Origin: Chara braunii
Lineage: Eukaryota > Streptophyta > Charophyceae > Charales > Characeae
Length of the DNA stretch: 64,000 nucleotides
Assembly (NCBI GenBank): GCA_003427395.1
Contig: BFEA01000271.1
Span: forward strand, 1,165,637-1,229,636
Direction: 5' to 3'
In this document: piece after piece, positions 1-11,007 of the stretch
Numbering within the stretch: the stretch's first letter is position 1
Layout: each line of letters opens with the position of its first letter
Made by a program: the position numbers and the translations under genes
Notes under the pieces: generated by a model
What the model saw: the letters and a program-made list of their open reading frames with translations, nothing else
What the model was told of the DNA's origin: nothing
Database searches by the model: none

Positions 1-674
1 AGCCTGATACATAATGAGACAAGGGAAAAGCTTCGGGGTGATCAGTGTTTGGACCGAATACCACTCCTACCGCTTGTGAAATTTTAAGAACATCAGAAGA
101 TGCCGCCCAATCAACGTGTGAATTTACTTACTAGATGAATAAATATATAAATTAATGAATAGATAAACCGGATCTGTTTTGCTATCAGTGATACCTTCAT
201 ATCAAAGCCAGACCCAATAGCAAAAGTAACCCTGGGGTTTTGGGCCGCATTTTACTCCTGCTTTGATCTAGGTCTTTCTTGCTAAGTATATTTAACGTCG
301 TCTCGCTGACAGTGTCATTTGCAGAAATACCCCATCAGTTTCAATCTATAATTTTCGTGGAGGATAAATTAGGAATGTTTTCCTGCAAAATTGAAAACCC
401 CGCGGGGTGAACCCGAAAGAGGTTTTAACCCAAGTCACAGATCTGTGGACCGGAGTTGATTAATATATTTTCACTATCAAAATTAGTTTCTTTTATTTTT
501 CTCATTCCAATCGCAGAAGGACATCTGCCACAGTTGATTAGTGGAGACGTGACAAGTCTAACAAACCCTTCTCCCTGCCAAGTCGCTGAGGACCTCTGAA
601 GCGGACACGGCGGGTGACAGACGTTGCTGTCCCTGGCTTCAGCGGCAACGGGACCCCCTCCCCGGGTTTCCCCA
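1..674. other. Flanking sequence without a recognisable gene
   Basis: This stretch does not match the LTR or internal parts of the repeat families that fill the rest of the window. It holds an AT-rich patch around 130-170 and a GC-rich patch near 590-672. The few short open frames show no recognisable motif. The gypsy array begins abruptly at about 675, inside LTR sequence, so this is the left flank of a truncated LTR copy. Confidence 0.5.
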
Positions 675-1151
675 CAGCGCCACGTCAGCACGCCATGTAG
701 ACCAGGGGCAGCGCCACGTATAACAGAGGCAACGCCACATATTCATAGAGGCAGCGCGACGTCAGCATTGCCTGGCGCACTGAGAAAGCGCCAGCGTGCT
801 GCCCCTCTTCTGTGCCGTCGCCCACAACGCCTGTGTACAACCAGCATGTAGCCAGCATCTCGCCAAAGCCGAACCAGCATCAAAGCAGCATAGCGAGATT
901 GAATGCTTGACTCGCTCGAGGCCAGCCTTAAGTAGCAGTCGTCGAGGTTGTCTGGCGTCGGTTGCCTTTTCCCCAGTCGTCCAGATTGACTCACATCTCA
1001 AGGCCCGGATTGTAGAGTTGCAGACTTCTTCCTTGGACCTGATGTTGTTTGGGTACCTGCATACAAACAAGTGTGTGTGCTTCACCAGCAGCCTGGGCTA
1101 GTTACCTTAGGACTTTGACTGTTGGGTTGACCGACAGTTGACCAAAGTCAC
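675..1151 (-). repeat. Truncated LTR of the chromovirus family
   Basis: The segment matches the last 480 bp (plus-strand order) of the full LTRs at 6434-8103 and 12488-14181. It begins inside the minisatellite part and ends with TCACG, where other copies have TCACA. In element orientation the family LTR starts TGTGACTTTGG and ends GATCACA, a 5-bp TGTGA/TCACA inverted end. The copy has lost the PBS-side 1.2 kb. Confidence 0.75.
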
Positions 1152-1317
1152 GCCCAGGCTTTGAATTCGTACACTGAAGGGTCTTTTCTGCCCTTGTTTG
1201 GCCTGGGATGAGGGCGGCCAGGTAGGCCTTCTGACGACCCTCAGTTCCACGAAACATATGACATGGGTTATTGCATTCCTGTCGTCCCAGTTTTTGAGTT
1301 TCATCGCAGAAATTACA

Positions 1318-2319
1318 TCAATTCTTTATTAACCCACGTGCATATGCAACAACAATATTAGGAGCAGTAGGTAGAAGTTCTTTCCTACTAAACCATCAAG
1401 CTTCGTATGGGAGTTGGGAATTGAACGTTACCTTTTACTGCTTTTGAGGTCGTCCTCTGCCACCTGTAGAGAAATAGCCATGCTCCAATATTTTCTCAAC
1501 TTCATAGCCGTCATTCATGGAAGGTGGAATCATAGATAGTCTATTTGGGAGATCATCACTTTCTACATAAGGTAGCAATTTAGACGCATGGAAAACAGGG
1601 TATNTTCATGGAAGGTGGAATCATAGATAGTCTATTTGGGAGATCATCACTTTCTACATAAGGTAGCAATTTAGACGCATGGAAAACAGGGTATGTTCTC
1701 AGGTATGGAGATATATCTATACGATAGGAAGAATCATCTTCACCTCCAATTACTTTGAGAACTTCCCAGGGCCCATAGTAGACAGGTAGCAGTTTCTATG
1801 ACATATTCTCTTCCAAGAAAAATTATTTAGACTTAACCTAGACAAAGTCCCCCTCTAAGAATTATGAAGGACGACGATGTTTATTAGCTTGTTAAAACAT
1901 TAGTGGGACGTCTAGACTTCCAACCTTTATGCAGTGTGTTAGGTGTTCTACATGTGACAATGTGTGTAGTGTTGTTATATGCACTAACAATTTTAGGCAA
2001 GTTCTCATCCTAGTCAATTTGATCTGGACGGATATACATTGGCAAAATTTGTTGATAGAGATGATTCATTTGCTTAGTTTGGTCATTCGTTTCAGGATGT
2101 CTGTTTGACGACATGGTCAATCGGGTTCCATAGACTTCCATCAACTTTTGTCATTGTCGACTAGTGAACCGAATAACTCTATTTGATACGATGATATTGG
2201 GAAATCCATACTCAGAGACCCATCGCATTTAGAACTTTTGTATGACTAGTTTGGTTCTAGCTTCAGCGGGCAAAGGAATGAATATAGCATTCTGAGAGAA
2301 TCTATCGACGATTACCTTA
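1318..2319 (-). pseudogene. Integrase C-terminal part and chromodomain, unit 1
   Basis: The stop codon at 1318-1320 matches the pol end of the better copies at 8266 and 14342. Read on the minus strand, the end carries a chromodomain-like YEVEKILEH block followed by a GGRGRPQ linker and a WFSRKKL block. The integrase core upstream has several stops. A 90-bp exact duplication (1514-1603 and 1605-1694) surrounds the single N at 1604 and breaks the chromodomain; it is probably an assembly join. Next to RNase H, sequence corresponding to about 9297-9876 of unit 2 is missing, with a short TTACC repeat at the joint. Confidence 0.75.
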
Positions 2320-3400
2320 CCAGCTTGTCAGAGAGTCTAGGCTGAGTCTTGATCCACTTTAAAGTAAAGTGGTCAAAATAAACAGTAAAATATTTTCCCA
2401 ACAAGTGATGCTTCCAGGTTTCTAGTGCAGTTACTAAACAATACAGTTCCTTTCATATGTAGAGTTGGCTACCTTTTCTGACCGAAGTCTTCTTGACATA
2501 AACTCAACTTGTTGTAGCACAACCCCAATCCTATTGTAGCACAACCCCAATCCCATACTGACTGGCATCAGTCGTACAATGAAAGGAAGAGAATGGTCTA
2601 TAATCTTTAAGACAGGGTAGTGAGTCAGGGTATGTTTCAACTTTTTGAATGACGACTCATAATCTTTGTCCCACAACCAAGGTTTTTCTTTTTTCAGTAA
2701 TTTTGTTATTGGAGCAGCTATCAAGGAGAAGTTGCTAACGAACCTCCTATAATAACTAGCGAGTCCTAGGAAAGACATGAGTTCAGTGACGATCTCAGGT
2801 TCAGGCCAATCTCTGATTGCTCTTATTTTATTACCTTCAGGCCTTAGTGCTTCTTCATTCATTATGTGCCCTAGGTCTCGTGTTGCTCCAGTGTCTTGCT
2901 ATATAGTAGGATATCATCGAGATAGACAATTACAAAATTGGTCCAACCACTGGCGGAACAATTCATTCATGGACCTTTGAAAGGTTGCAGGGGCGTTAGT
3001 CAATCCGAATGGAATTACCGCAAACTCGTAGTGACCATACATTGTTCGGAAAGTCGTCTTGTATTGATCTTCAGAAGCCACCTCGATCTAGTGGTACCTT
3101 CACTTAAGCCCAATCTTGCTAAAATACATACAGCCCTGTAGTTTTTCCAACAAATCATCATTGCGTGGAATTGGTTCCGTGTTTTTCAAAGTGAAATAAT
3201 TCAACCCACGATAGTCAATGCATAGTCGAAGTTCACCTTCTCTTTTGGACACAAATAAGACAGGTGTACCATAAGGAGATGAGTTGGGTCGAATTCATCC
3301 CTTGTCAGTAAGTTCTTGCAGATGTTTCCGTAATTCCTCAAGTTCCTTGGGAGACATGTAGTACATGGGACCCTTAGGAATCTTGCTTTCACGAATGATC
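2320..3400 (-). pseudogene. Reverse transcriptase and RNase H, unit 1
   Basis: The minus-strand frame 2434-2862 encodes the RT thumb/RNase H junction, with FLGLASYYRRFV and the tether region. The remaining RT is spread over broken frames to 3400. The YLDD active-site codons are intact at 2913-2924, unlike units 3-7. A 25-bp local duplication near 2515-2560 (repeated CACAACCCCAATCC) and other frameshifts make it non-functional. Confidence 0.75.
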
Positions 3401-4262
3401 TCGATTGTGTGCTTTATAGCACACTCAGTAATTTCTGTCGTCTCGGTCTGCAAGTCCGTATACTCATTGGGAAGTCATTCGATGGAAGGTGGGTAAGATG
3501 AAGAACACTTACCAACTTGTTTAACAAGCACCATTATCACCTCCTGATCCAACTTCTTCTTTACTACCATCAAACAAGAGGTTGGGTAACTAATACAACA
3601 AAAAGACATAGTAGAGTCAGAGTCAGACGTATGATACAACTTTATAGTACGCAGTTCAGACATCTCGCCCTTGAGTTTGACAATTTTATCATTAAACTTG
3701 ACCTCTGGGTCGACTTCTTCATGCCAATTCATTCCCAGAATCATGTCAAAGCGGATATCTCGTATAAAATCTTCTTACCTTTCTTAGTCATAAAATAACA
3801 TTTAACACGATCGACGTATTGAGAGAATGTGATCGTGCTTCTGTCAGCTAGTATAGACGTGATAGGTCGAGGTTAGTCTTTTGCCTTCATTCCTCGATGC
3901 AGTTTTGGAATTGTCGTTCCTAAGATATAAGACCGCGTGGATCCCGGATCTAACAGAGCACCTACTCGCGTGCGTGTAATCTCAATATTCATGATCATCA
4001 ACTCACCCTCAACCTTAGCTTTCTTCACCCATGAACTCTGTAGTGCTATGAATTAATTGCCAAGCTCATTAAGGGAATCGTCCAGTGAGACAGAACAAAG
4101 TACCGTATCAGGATGGTGTGGACGACGGGCGGAACAAGAGTCATCCTCTGCCTTTCGAGTCGGAGGGGTAGAAGGGGTTGTAGGCGCCTTACCTTTGTCT
4201 TCGTCTGAACCCTTCGACCCAGTAGGAGCAGATGCTACTCCTACTGGCTGCTCGCTTTTGGG
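3401..4262 (-). pseudogene. Aspartic protease region of pol, unit 1
   Basis: Homologous to the better preserved frames at 17398-18501 and 59389-60375. The visible part has the LGMNWHEEVDP block typical of gypsy proteases after the flap. The catalytic LLDPGSTWSYI segment is broken here. The pol frame overlaps the CCHC part of gag in the -1 register, with a CCCAAAA heptamer at 4256-4262 (minus strand). Confidence 0.65.
4256..4262 (-). promoter_or_regulatory. Candidate -1 frameshift site (CCCAAAA), unit 1
   Basis: In the gag frame the codons are CCA AAA GCG, with a gag stop four codons later. A one-base backward slip gives CCC AAA AGC, which is exactly the protease frame. The heptamer fits the X XXY YYZ rule and is conserved in all five units that retain this region (units 1, 3, 4, 6 and 7). 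Confidence 0.45.
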
Positions 4263-6150
4263 TTTCGAATAAGCGGGCACTAGGTTACCACGTGCTCCAG
4301 GGTACCACACTTAAGGCATTGACGATTGTCCATCTTGGACTACCATTCCTCGTCGGTCATATTCATTTTCTCCCAAAACCTCCCGAACGCAATGCCAGGA
4401 TGCTCGGGAAACGAGTGTGGTCTCTTCTTCTTCTTCCACTCGTTCTAGCCTCCCTTGTTGGCCATGACAGCAGTGACGTCACCCTTCCCGAACTCACTAT
4501 TGTCGTTACCTCCTCCTCCCTCAGACTCTTCCAGAGGTAACTTCTCTACACTCTTATCGTCAAATAACGCAAGCATATGGTCCTGACGCTTTTTCCGCAA
4601 AAGGACCCGCTTGCCATAACCTCCTACCGGTCCCGACTTAACCACCGAAGCGTAAGACCTCTTTAACTGCGCGGTCATCTTCTCTCGTTGGAGAGCGAGA
4701 TCGTGAAATTGTCGATAGTTATACTTAACTAACTTCGATTTGGCCACGAGTTGTCCACGAATGGGCTCGGGCAATGCACGTGAGTAGATGTAGCGAACCT
4801 GGTTGTCCTGAAGGTTCAGTCCAGGTACCTGCAACAGACGGTCCACTTCACAAGACAAGGCTTCAACAGAAGTCCAACGCTTTTGGTCTATAGTGATGAG
4901 TTCATTGATAGCCTTATTGGTTGTCATCTTGTCAATGAATCTCTCTTTGATTTTATAAAGAAACTGCCTCAACGTTAGGGTTTTAGACCACCCACCTATG
5001 TCCTCAAAGCTAGCGGCGTTGGCTTCGGCCAACACCCATTCCTTGGTCACTCCTCCCAGACTGCCTCATCGTCAGGGTCATAGAGCACTCACCTATGTCA
5101 TCAAAGCCAGCGGCGTTGGCTTCGGCCAACACTTATTCCTTGGTCACTCCTCCCAGACAAGACGTAGTGAAAGCAACCTGACTTTCAGGCTCAACGGGTG
5201 CAGTGTCACAATAAGTCTGTATTTCAACGATCCACATCAACTAATTTTTGTTCCTTTTTGTTGTTGTAGGTAAATGGCAATTTCATCTTAACCTTTTCTT
5301 TCTTTTTCGACTTTTCCGTTTCCTTAATCGGTTCTTCTTTTTTAGCTAGTTCTTCTTTCTTGTCGTTCAGTTCTTCTTTCTTATTGACCAGTTCTTCTTT
5401 CTTTCCTGTCGGTTCCTCAGACTCCTTCTTCGAGGATCCGGGTTTGTCCTCCTTCCGCATTGCATCTTTCATAAGTTTCTTCTGGGGTGGTTTCTTTTTC
5501 ATTTCTCAGTTCTTCTCCTCCTAAGAGCTCACCTTATCCTTACCTTTCATCATTCTCATCATACTTTCTAATGAGACAGTGTTAGAGTCTATCTTCTTTT
5601 CAAGATGAATAAGATAAGTCATAATAGAGTGCAACACAGATGAAAGATCAGTCTCAACTTCCTCGAAGTGAAACCGTTCTCATTTTCCTCCAACATTTTC
5701 TCTTGATGTTCTCTCTCTTCTTTCTTTCTTCCGAACTCTTAAATTTTCTTTTTTCTTCCCTTAGGGTAGTTTCTAATTGTCAAACATTCTCCTCCATCAG
5801 TTCCATAGACAATTGTGGTTTCACTTTCTTTTCTTTTTTTGTCTCTTCTTGCTTTGTTTTTCGACTCATTTCTTCCAAGTGCTCGGCGACATACCGGTCA
5901 AGAGCCATACGCCCTTGTTGAATGAGTTCCTCGACTCACCGCCCGGTTTCCAACATCTGAACACTATTTTTCGCGGCCTCTAGTTCTTCCTTCATTGCTC
6001 GCAGGTTGAATTGTCCGTGAACGTGTTGTTCAACTGCTGGACCAGCACCATGTATGTCACCAAACAATTGTCAAAGAAGACCTTGTAATGTTTGCCTTCT
6101 TACGTCAATCAGTCCACTCGTTTTGAGATCCCCTACTTCTTCATCAGCGT
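4263..6150 (-). pseudogene. Gag with CCHC knuckle, unit 1
   Basis: In element order there is an N-terminal Glu/Lys-rich coiled-coil region (about 6115-5224), a capsid-like region (5050-4445) with the EALSCEVDRLLQVPG block, and one CCHC knuckle (CX2CX4HX4C, 4318-4277). The knuckle is damaged: a Trp codon before the last Cys is TAG. Another stop lies just before the SKMDNR segment that leads into the knuckle. The coiled-coil part carries repeated KKEE blocks. Confidence 0.7.
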
Positions 6151-6491
6151 AGACTATGAGAGGGATAGGAAATAAGAGAAGTGAAATGAACCGCGTAAGG
6201 ATGGAGACACGCAAACATTTCCAGAGAGAGTTCATTTTGCCCTCGTGTATTTACTGCACAATAAATAAAATTAAAAACAAAAATAAATCCCCCACTACAC
6301 GCGTTTTCTGCAGCAACTTTACAGAAAGAAATTCTCAGAAGAAACAAATTTTCAAGTTTTTCCTAAGTTCTAACTTTGCTCTCTATTCTTTGTGATGACA
6401 CTCGACAACTACACCTACCGCAGCTACGGCCATTCTGATCAAGACAACAACACAAGTGTAAGTATCCACATCATCCACATACAACCAACAG

Positions 6492-6550
6492 GTAAGTAGA
6501 ACCAACACATAGCACAATCAATAGTTAGCACTTTTCTCAATCATTTGCAG
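6492..6550 (+). other. Putative 59-nt antisense intron in the LTR
   Basis: The plus strand shows AACAG|GTAAGTAG and TTTGCAG|CAG, good GT-AG splice signals 59 nt apart. The same 59-nt spacing is kept in the LTRs at 12561-12619, 46914-46972 and 62459-62517, with one weakened site each in the copies at 12561 and 62459. The direction is antisense to the retroelement. Confidence 0.3.
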
Positions 6551-6598
6551 CAGCAGTACAACCCAAGTGCACATTGACACCTTCAACAGTCCTTACGC

Positions 6599-6907
6599 AT
6601 GCCACGTGTCACCCCTGGTCTGCCAACGCAGCAAATCTGCCACGTCAGCGTCAAGGACGGAACGGTCTACGAGGAGGGATGCCACGTCACAATGCAGGTC
6701 TGCCTTACAACAATATACCACCGCAGTACGTCAACAACAAGCAGTAGTGACACAGGTACGTGCCACGTCAGACCATGCCCTGCATGCCACATCAGCTGTA
6801 CCAGCGTCACGTCAGCTTGTTGCCAACGCAACTCTTCAATCTTCAACGTAGCCTCGTCATCATCTTCAAGGGACAGTTGCTCGCCCGTGCATTACTACAA
6901 TGTTTAG
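6599..6907 (+). CDS. Antisense LTR ORF, copy 1 (unknown protein)
   Basis: A 102-codon frame on the strand opposite to gag-pol, rich in Cys, His, Ser and Thr. Its last 85 or so codons remain open, and end at the same HYYNV stop (I in one copy), in all four LTRs of the array (see 12643, 46996 and 62534), with a 15-nt in-frame indel between copies. A putative intron lies just upstream. No known family is recognised. It may be a chance frame in CCACGTCA-rich repeats. Confidence 0.25.
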   Translation: MPRVTPGLPTQQICHVSVKDGTVYEEGCHVTMQVCLTTIYHRSTSTTSSSDTGTCHVRPCPACHISCTSVTSACCQRNSSIFNVASSSSSRDSCSPVHYYNV

Positions 6908-7479
6908 ACTTGTGGTGTTTACCACACGTGTTATTAAACGCGTTTCGTTTTGCACATGCGGCACTTCCCACTGACCTGGGTGCCACATCAGCACCTGACA
7001 ACAGACAGCAGATCGCGATGAAGAGTTCCTCCGGTACCAAATTGAAAAGAACCTGGTCTAACAGATACTCAAAAGTCGCCAATCAACATTAGTTTCAATA
7101 TCTGCATGAAAGTCTCCAAATTGTGAAGCGATATCTCAAACAACAACTCATTATCAAAAAGAGAATAGAGAGGAAGAAAGGATAAATAGAACCCTTCAGA
7201 TCCCTCTCCTTCTCCGGGCTTCTTTCCACACTACATCATCAATGATAAAACGAATAATCTGGGTCACATACAATAGTGTCACGTGAAATTTTATCACATG
7301 AAGACTTTGAAGACACAACAGAGTTTCAGTGATTACGTTAGCCACAGGTGAGTACCTGATTCTCTACATCCACAGATCCCGATCTTCCTCTTCCTCGCAA
7401 CCTGTCACCTCATGTAGACAGCGTGTACAATGCCACGTCGGCAACTAAGACAGGTGACATACGCCACATCAACAATGCA

Positions 7480-7715
7480 GACTAATGGCAATGCCACATA
7501 TACCAGAGGCAGCGCCACATATACCAGAGGCAGGACCACGTCAGCACACCACGTAGAGCAGGGGCAACACCACATATACGAGAGGCAGCGCCACATCAGC
7601 ATGCCACGTACACCAGAGGCAGCCCCACTTCAGCATACCACGTAGACCACTAGCAGCGCCACATATACCAGAGGCAGCGTTATATATTCCAGAGGCAGCG
7701 CGACGTTAGCATTGT
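7480..7715. repeat. LTR minisatellite, copy 1
   Basis: Tandem, degenerate units of about 20-50 bp built from AGAGGCAGCGCCACATATACC and CACGTCAGCATGCCACGTAGACC. Copy number and order differ between LTRs (see 13560, 47925 and 63470). Units carry CCACGT/ACGTCA, ACGT-core motifs of the kind bound by plant bZIP factors. Confidence 0.7.
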
Positions 7716-8265
7716 CTGGCGCACTTAGAAAGCGTCAGCGTGCTGCCTCCCTTCCGTATCGTCGACCACAGCGCCTGTGCACAACCAGCATGTAGCCAGC
7801 GTCTTACCAAAGTCAAGCTAACATCAAAGCAGCATAGCAAGATTCAATGATTGACTCGCTCAAGCCCAGCCTTAAGTAGCAGTCGTCGAGGTTGTCTGGT
7901 CTCGGGTGCCTTTTCCCAAGTCATCCAAATTGACTCACATCTCAAGGCCCAAATTGTAGACTTGCAGACTTCTCCCTTGGACATGATGTTGTCTGGGTAC
8001 CTTTATACAAATAAGTTTGTGTGCTTAACCAGCAGCCTGGGCTAGGTAACTTTGGACTTTGACTGTTGGGTTGACCGACAGTTGACGAAAGTCAACTGTC
8101 ACACGCGTAGGCCTTGAATTCGTGAAGTGTCTTTTCTGCCCTTCTTTGGCCTGAGATGAGGGCGGCCAGGTAGGCCTTCTGATGACCCTTAGTTCCACGA
8201 GACATATGACATGGGTTATTGTATTCCTGCCGTTGGAGTTTTCGAATTCTATCGCAAAAATTATA

Positions 8266-9382
8266 TCAATTCTTTGTTAACCCACGTTCATATGCGGCAA
8301 CAATATTCGGAGCAGTACGTAGAAGTTTTTTCCTACTAAACCATCTAGCTTCATATGGGGGTTGGGACTTGAACGTTACCTTATACAACTTTTGAGGTCG
8401 TCCTCTGCCACCTCTAAAGAAATAACCATGCTTCAATATTTTCTCAACTTCATAGCCCTCATTCACGGAGGGTGGAATCATAGATGGTCTATTTGGGAAA
8501 TCATCACTTTCTACATAAGGTAGCAATTTAGACGCATGGAAGATAGGGTAGGTTATGAAGTATGGAGGTATATCTATACGATAGGAAAGTTCATCTTCAC
8601 CTCCAATTACTTTGAGAACTTCTCAGGGCCCATAGTAGACAGGTAGCTGTTTATGGGACACGTTCTTTTCCAAGGAAATTTCTTTAGACTTAACCCAGAC
8701 AAAGTCCCCCTTTTGGAATTGTGAAGGACGACGATGTTTATTAGCTTGTTCAATCATTTGCAACGAGGTTTTTCGTATATTTTCCCTTAACTTCATAATG
8801 TCTTCTTCGTACATAACTGCAAATTCACGAGCACCTCGGGGTAGCCTCTGAATCTGGTTCCTTGTTAAAACATCAATGGGACGTCTAGGCTTCCAACCTT
8901 ATGCAATGAGTTAGGTATTCTACCTGTGACAGTGTGTATACTGTTGTTATATGCACTAACAATTTCAGGCAAGATCTCATCCTAGTCAATTTGATCAAGA
9001 ATGACATACATTCGCAAAAGTTGTTGACAGAGGCGATTCATTTGCTCAGTTTGGTCATTCGTTTCAGGATGTCTGCCTAGCGACATGGTCAATCGGGTTC
9101 CATAGACTTCCATAAACTTTTGTCATTGTAGACTAGATAACCGAACATCTTTATCTGATACGATGGTTTGAGAAATCCATACTCAGAGACCCATCGCATT
9201 TAGAACTTTTGAGTGACTAGTTTGGTTCTAGCTTCAGCGGGCAAAGGAGTGAACATAGCGTACTTAGAGAATCTATCGACGATTACCATTACCTGACTAT
9301 TTCCATTTCGACTCTTAGTGAGGCTCATAAAGTCAATTGAGATAGACTCACCTGGCTCACTTGGAATAGGTAGTGGTCGTAA
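8266..9382 (-). pseudogene. Integrase core and chromodomain, unit 2
   Basis: The last 86 codons (8526-8266) are open and carry the chromodomain-like segment: YEVEKILKHGY, a RGRGRPQ linker, then YKVTFKSQPPYEARWFSRKKL. This resembles the C-terminal chromodomain that directs chromovirus integrases to chromatin. Upstream, a 63-codon frame (8814-8623) gives part of the integrase C-terminal domain. The catalytic core towards 9382 is broken by stops. Confidence 0.75.
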
Positions 9383-11007
9383 TTATCCCATGGGGTTCTC
9401 ACATGAGGGTTTGTTCCTCTGACATACAAGACAAGTCTTCACATAAGTAAATACATCTTCTTTCATTCCTTTCCACTCAAAACGTTCACGCACATCGGCA
9501 TACGTCTTCTTGAAACCAAAGTGTTCTTCTGTATCATGATATTTTCCAATTATCAAACTCTTAATTGGTTCTAAGTAAGAAATATACAATCGTTCGTCGG
9601 TTTCATCCAGCAAGAAGAGTAAGCCATCAATCATTCGATATTCTGGAAACAATTCTAGGTTTTTTCGTAGAGTTCCAATGATAGGACTCCAAATAGGATC
9701 GCTCCCATGACCCTGGCAGATCTGTTCTTTCAGTTCATTTCCAATATCGAGATAAAAGACGATTGTTCCAAAAACATCTGCACGCCTGGACAAAGCATTT
9801 GCAACCACATTACACTTACCTTTGATGGTTTTCACCACAATGTCTAATGTATCAAGGAAGGCGGACCACCTTACCAGCTTGTCGGAGAGTCTAGGCTGAG
9901 TCTTGATCCACTTCAACGTAGAGTGGTCAGAATAAACAGTAAAATGTTTTTCCAACAAGTGGTGCTTTCAGGTTTCTAGTGCAGTTACTAAGGCATACAG
10001 TTCCCTTTCATATGTAGAGTTGGCTACCTTTTCTGATTGAAGTCTTCTTGACATAAACTGAACAGGTCTATATCCCTTACCGTCATCCTGCTGTAGCATA
10101 GCCCCAATCACATACTGACCGGCGTCAATCGGGACAATGAAAGAAAGAAAAGGGTCAATAATCTTTAGGACAGGGTAGCGGGTCAGGGTATGTTTCAACT
10201 TATTGAATGACGACTCATAATCTTTGTCCCAAAACCAAGGTTTTTTCTTTTTCAGTAATCTTCTTATAGAAGCAACTATCAAGGAGAAGTTTCTAATGAA
10301 CTTCCTATAATAACTAGCGAGTACTAGGAAANACGTGAGTTTAGTGACGGTCTTAGGTTGAGGCCAATCTCTNATTGNTGTTATTTTCTTCTCTTCAGGC
10401 NTTAGTCNTTCTTNATTCACTATGTGCCCTAGGTATAATACCTCAGGCTTANGGAATTNANACTTCTTCGCATTTAATTTNAAGTTGTCTTCGNGCAACT
10501 TCTGAAGAATNATCCGTANGTGTTTCTCGTGNTNCTCCANTGTCTTGCTANACANTAGGATATCATNGAGATAGACAATTACGAATTGNTCCAACCACTG
10601 ACGGAACAATTCATTCATGGACCTTTGAAAGGTTGCAGGGGCGTTAGTCAATCNGAAAGGCATTNCCNCAAACTCGTAGTGACCATACCTTGTTTGGAAA
10701 GTCGTCTTGTGTNGATCTTCAGGAGCCACCTCGATCTGGTGGTACCNTGACTTAAGATCAATCTTACTAAAATACTTGCAGCCNTGTAGTTTTTCCATCA
10801 AATNATCAATGNGTGNAAGTGGCTCCNTATTTTTCACAGTGACAAAATTCAACCCATGATAGTCAATGNAGAGTCGAAGTCNACNTTNCCTTTTNGGCAN
10901 AAATAAGAAAGGTGNACCATNAGGAGATGAGTTGAGTAGAATCCATCCCTTGTNAGTAAGTTCNTGAAGTTGTTTCCGTAATTCCTCAAGTTCCTTGGNA
11001 GACTCTT
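9383..11007 (-). pseudogene. RT, RNase H and integrase zinc domain, unit 2
   Basis: Two consecutive minus-strand frames (11053-9968 and 9958-9383) are separated only by a Trp-to-TGA stop. In order they hold the RT fingers ([10 protein letters not shown]), the [16 protein letters not shown] segment, [21 protein letters not shown], the RNase H region with YSDHSTLKWIKTQPR, and an integrase HHCC motif ending TCLVCQRNK. An N at 10567 falls on the first Asp codon of YLDD. This is the longest nearly open pol stretch in the array. Confidence 0.8.

Larger units (their letters stand above)
675..6433 (-). mobile_element. Chromovirus-type Ty3/gypsy element, unit 1 of a tandem array (defective)
   Basis: On the plus strand the order is truncated 3' LTR (675-1151), chromodomain and integrase (1318-2319), RNase H/RT (2320-3400), protease (3401-4262), CCHC and gag (4263-6150), then leader. 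The element therefore reads on the minus strand. It is the least damaged unit at the RT active site, where it keeps the YLDD motif (2913-2924 reversed). It has lost about 0.6 kb between integrase and RNase H and carries many stops. Its 5' LTR (6434-8103) is also the 3' LTR of unit 2. Confidence 0.85.
6434..8103 (-). repeat. Full LTR shared by units 1 and 2
   Basis: About 1,670 bp. In element orientation it starts near TGTGAC and ends near TGATCAGA, where other copies have GATCACA. It serves as 5' LTR of unit 1 and 3' LTR of unit 2; no second LTR lies between them. It contains many CCACGTCA motifs, a minisatellite at about 7480-7715 and a plus-strand ORF with a small putative intron. Confidence 0.75.

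Noticed and set aside
7480-7715. Regular repeats that could be read as a CRISPR array
   Set aside because: Units are adjacent and degenerate, there are no unique spacers of constant length, no cas genes, and the context is a retroelement LTR.
6434-8103. Two adjacent LTRs between units 1 and 2
   Set aside because: No internal duplication of LTR landmarks (intron signals, minisatellite, TGTGAC end) was seen; a single LTR explains the interval.
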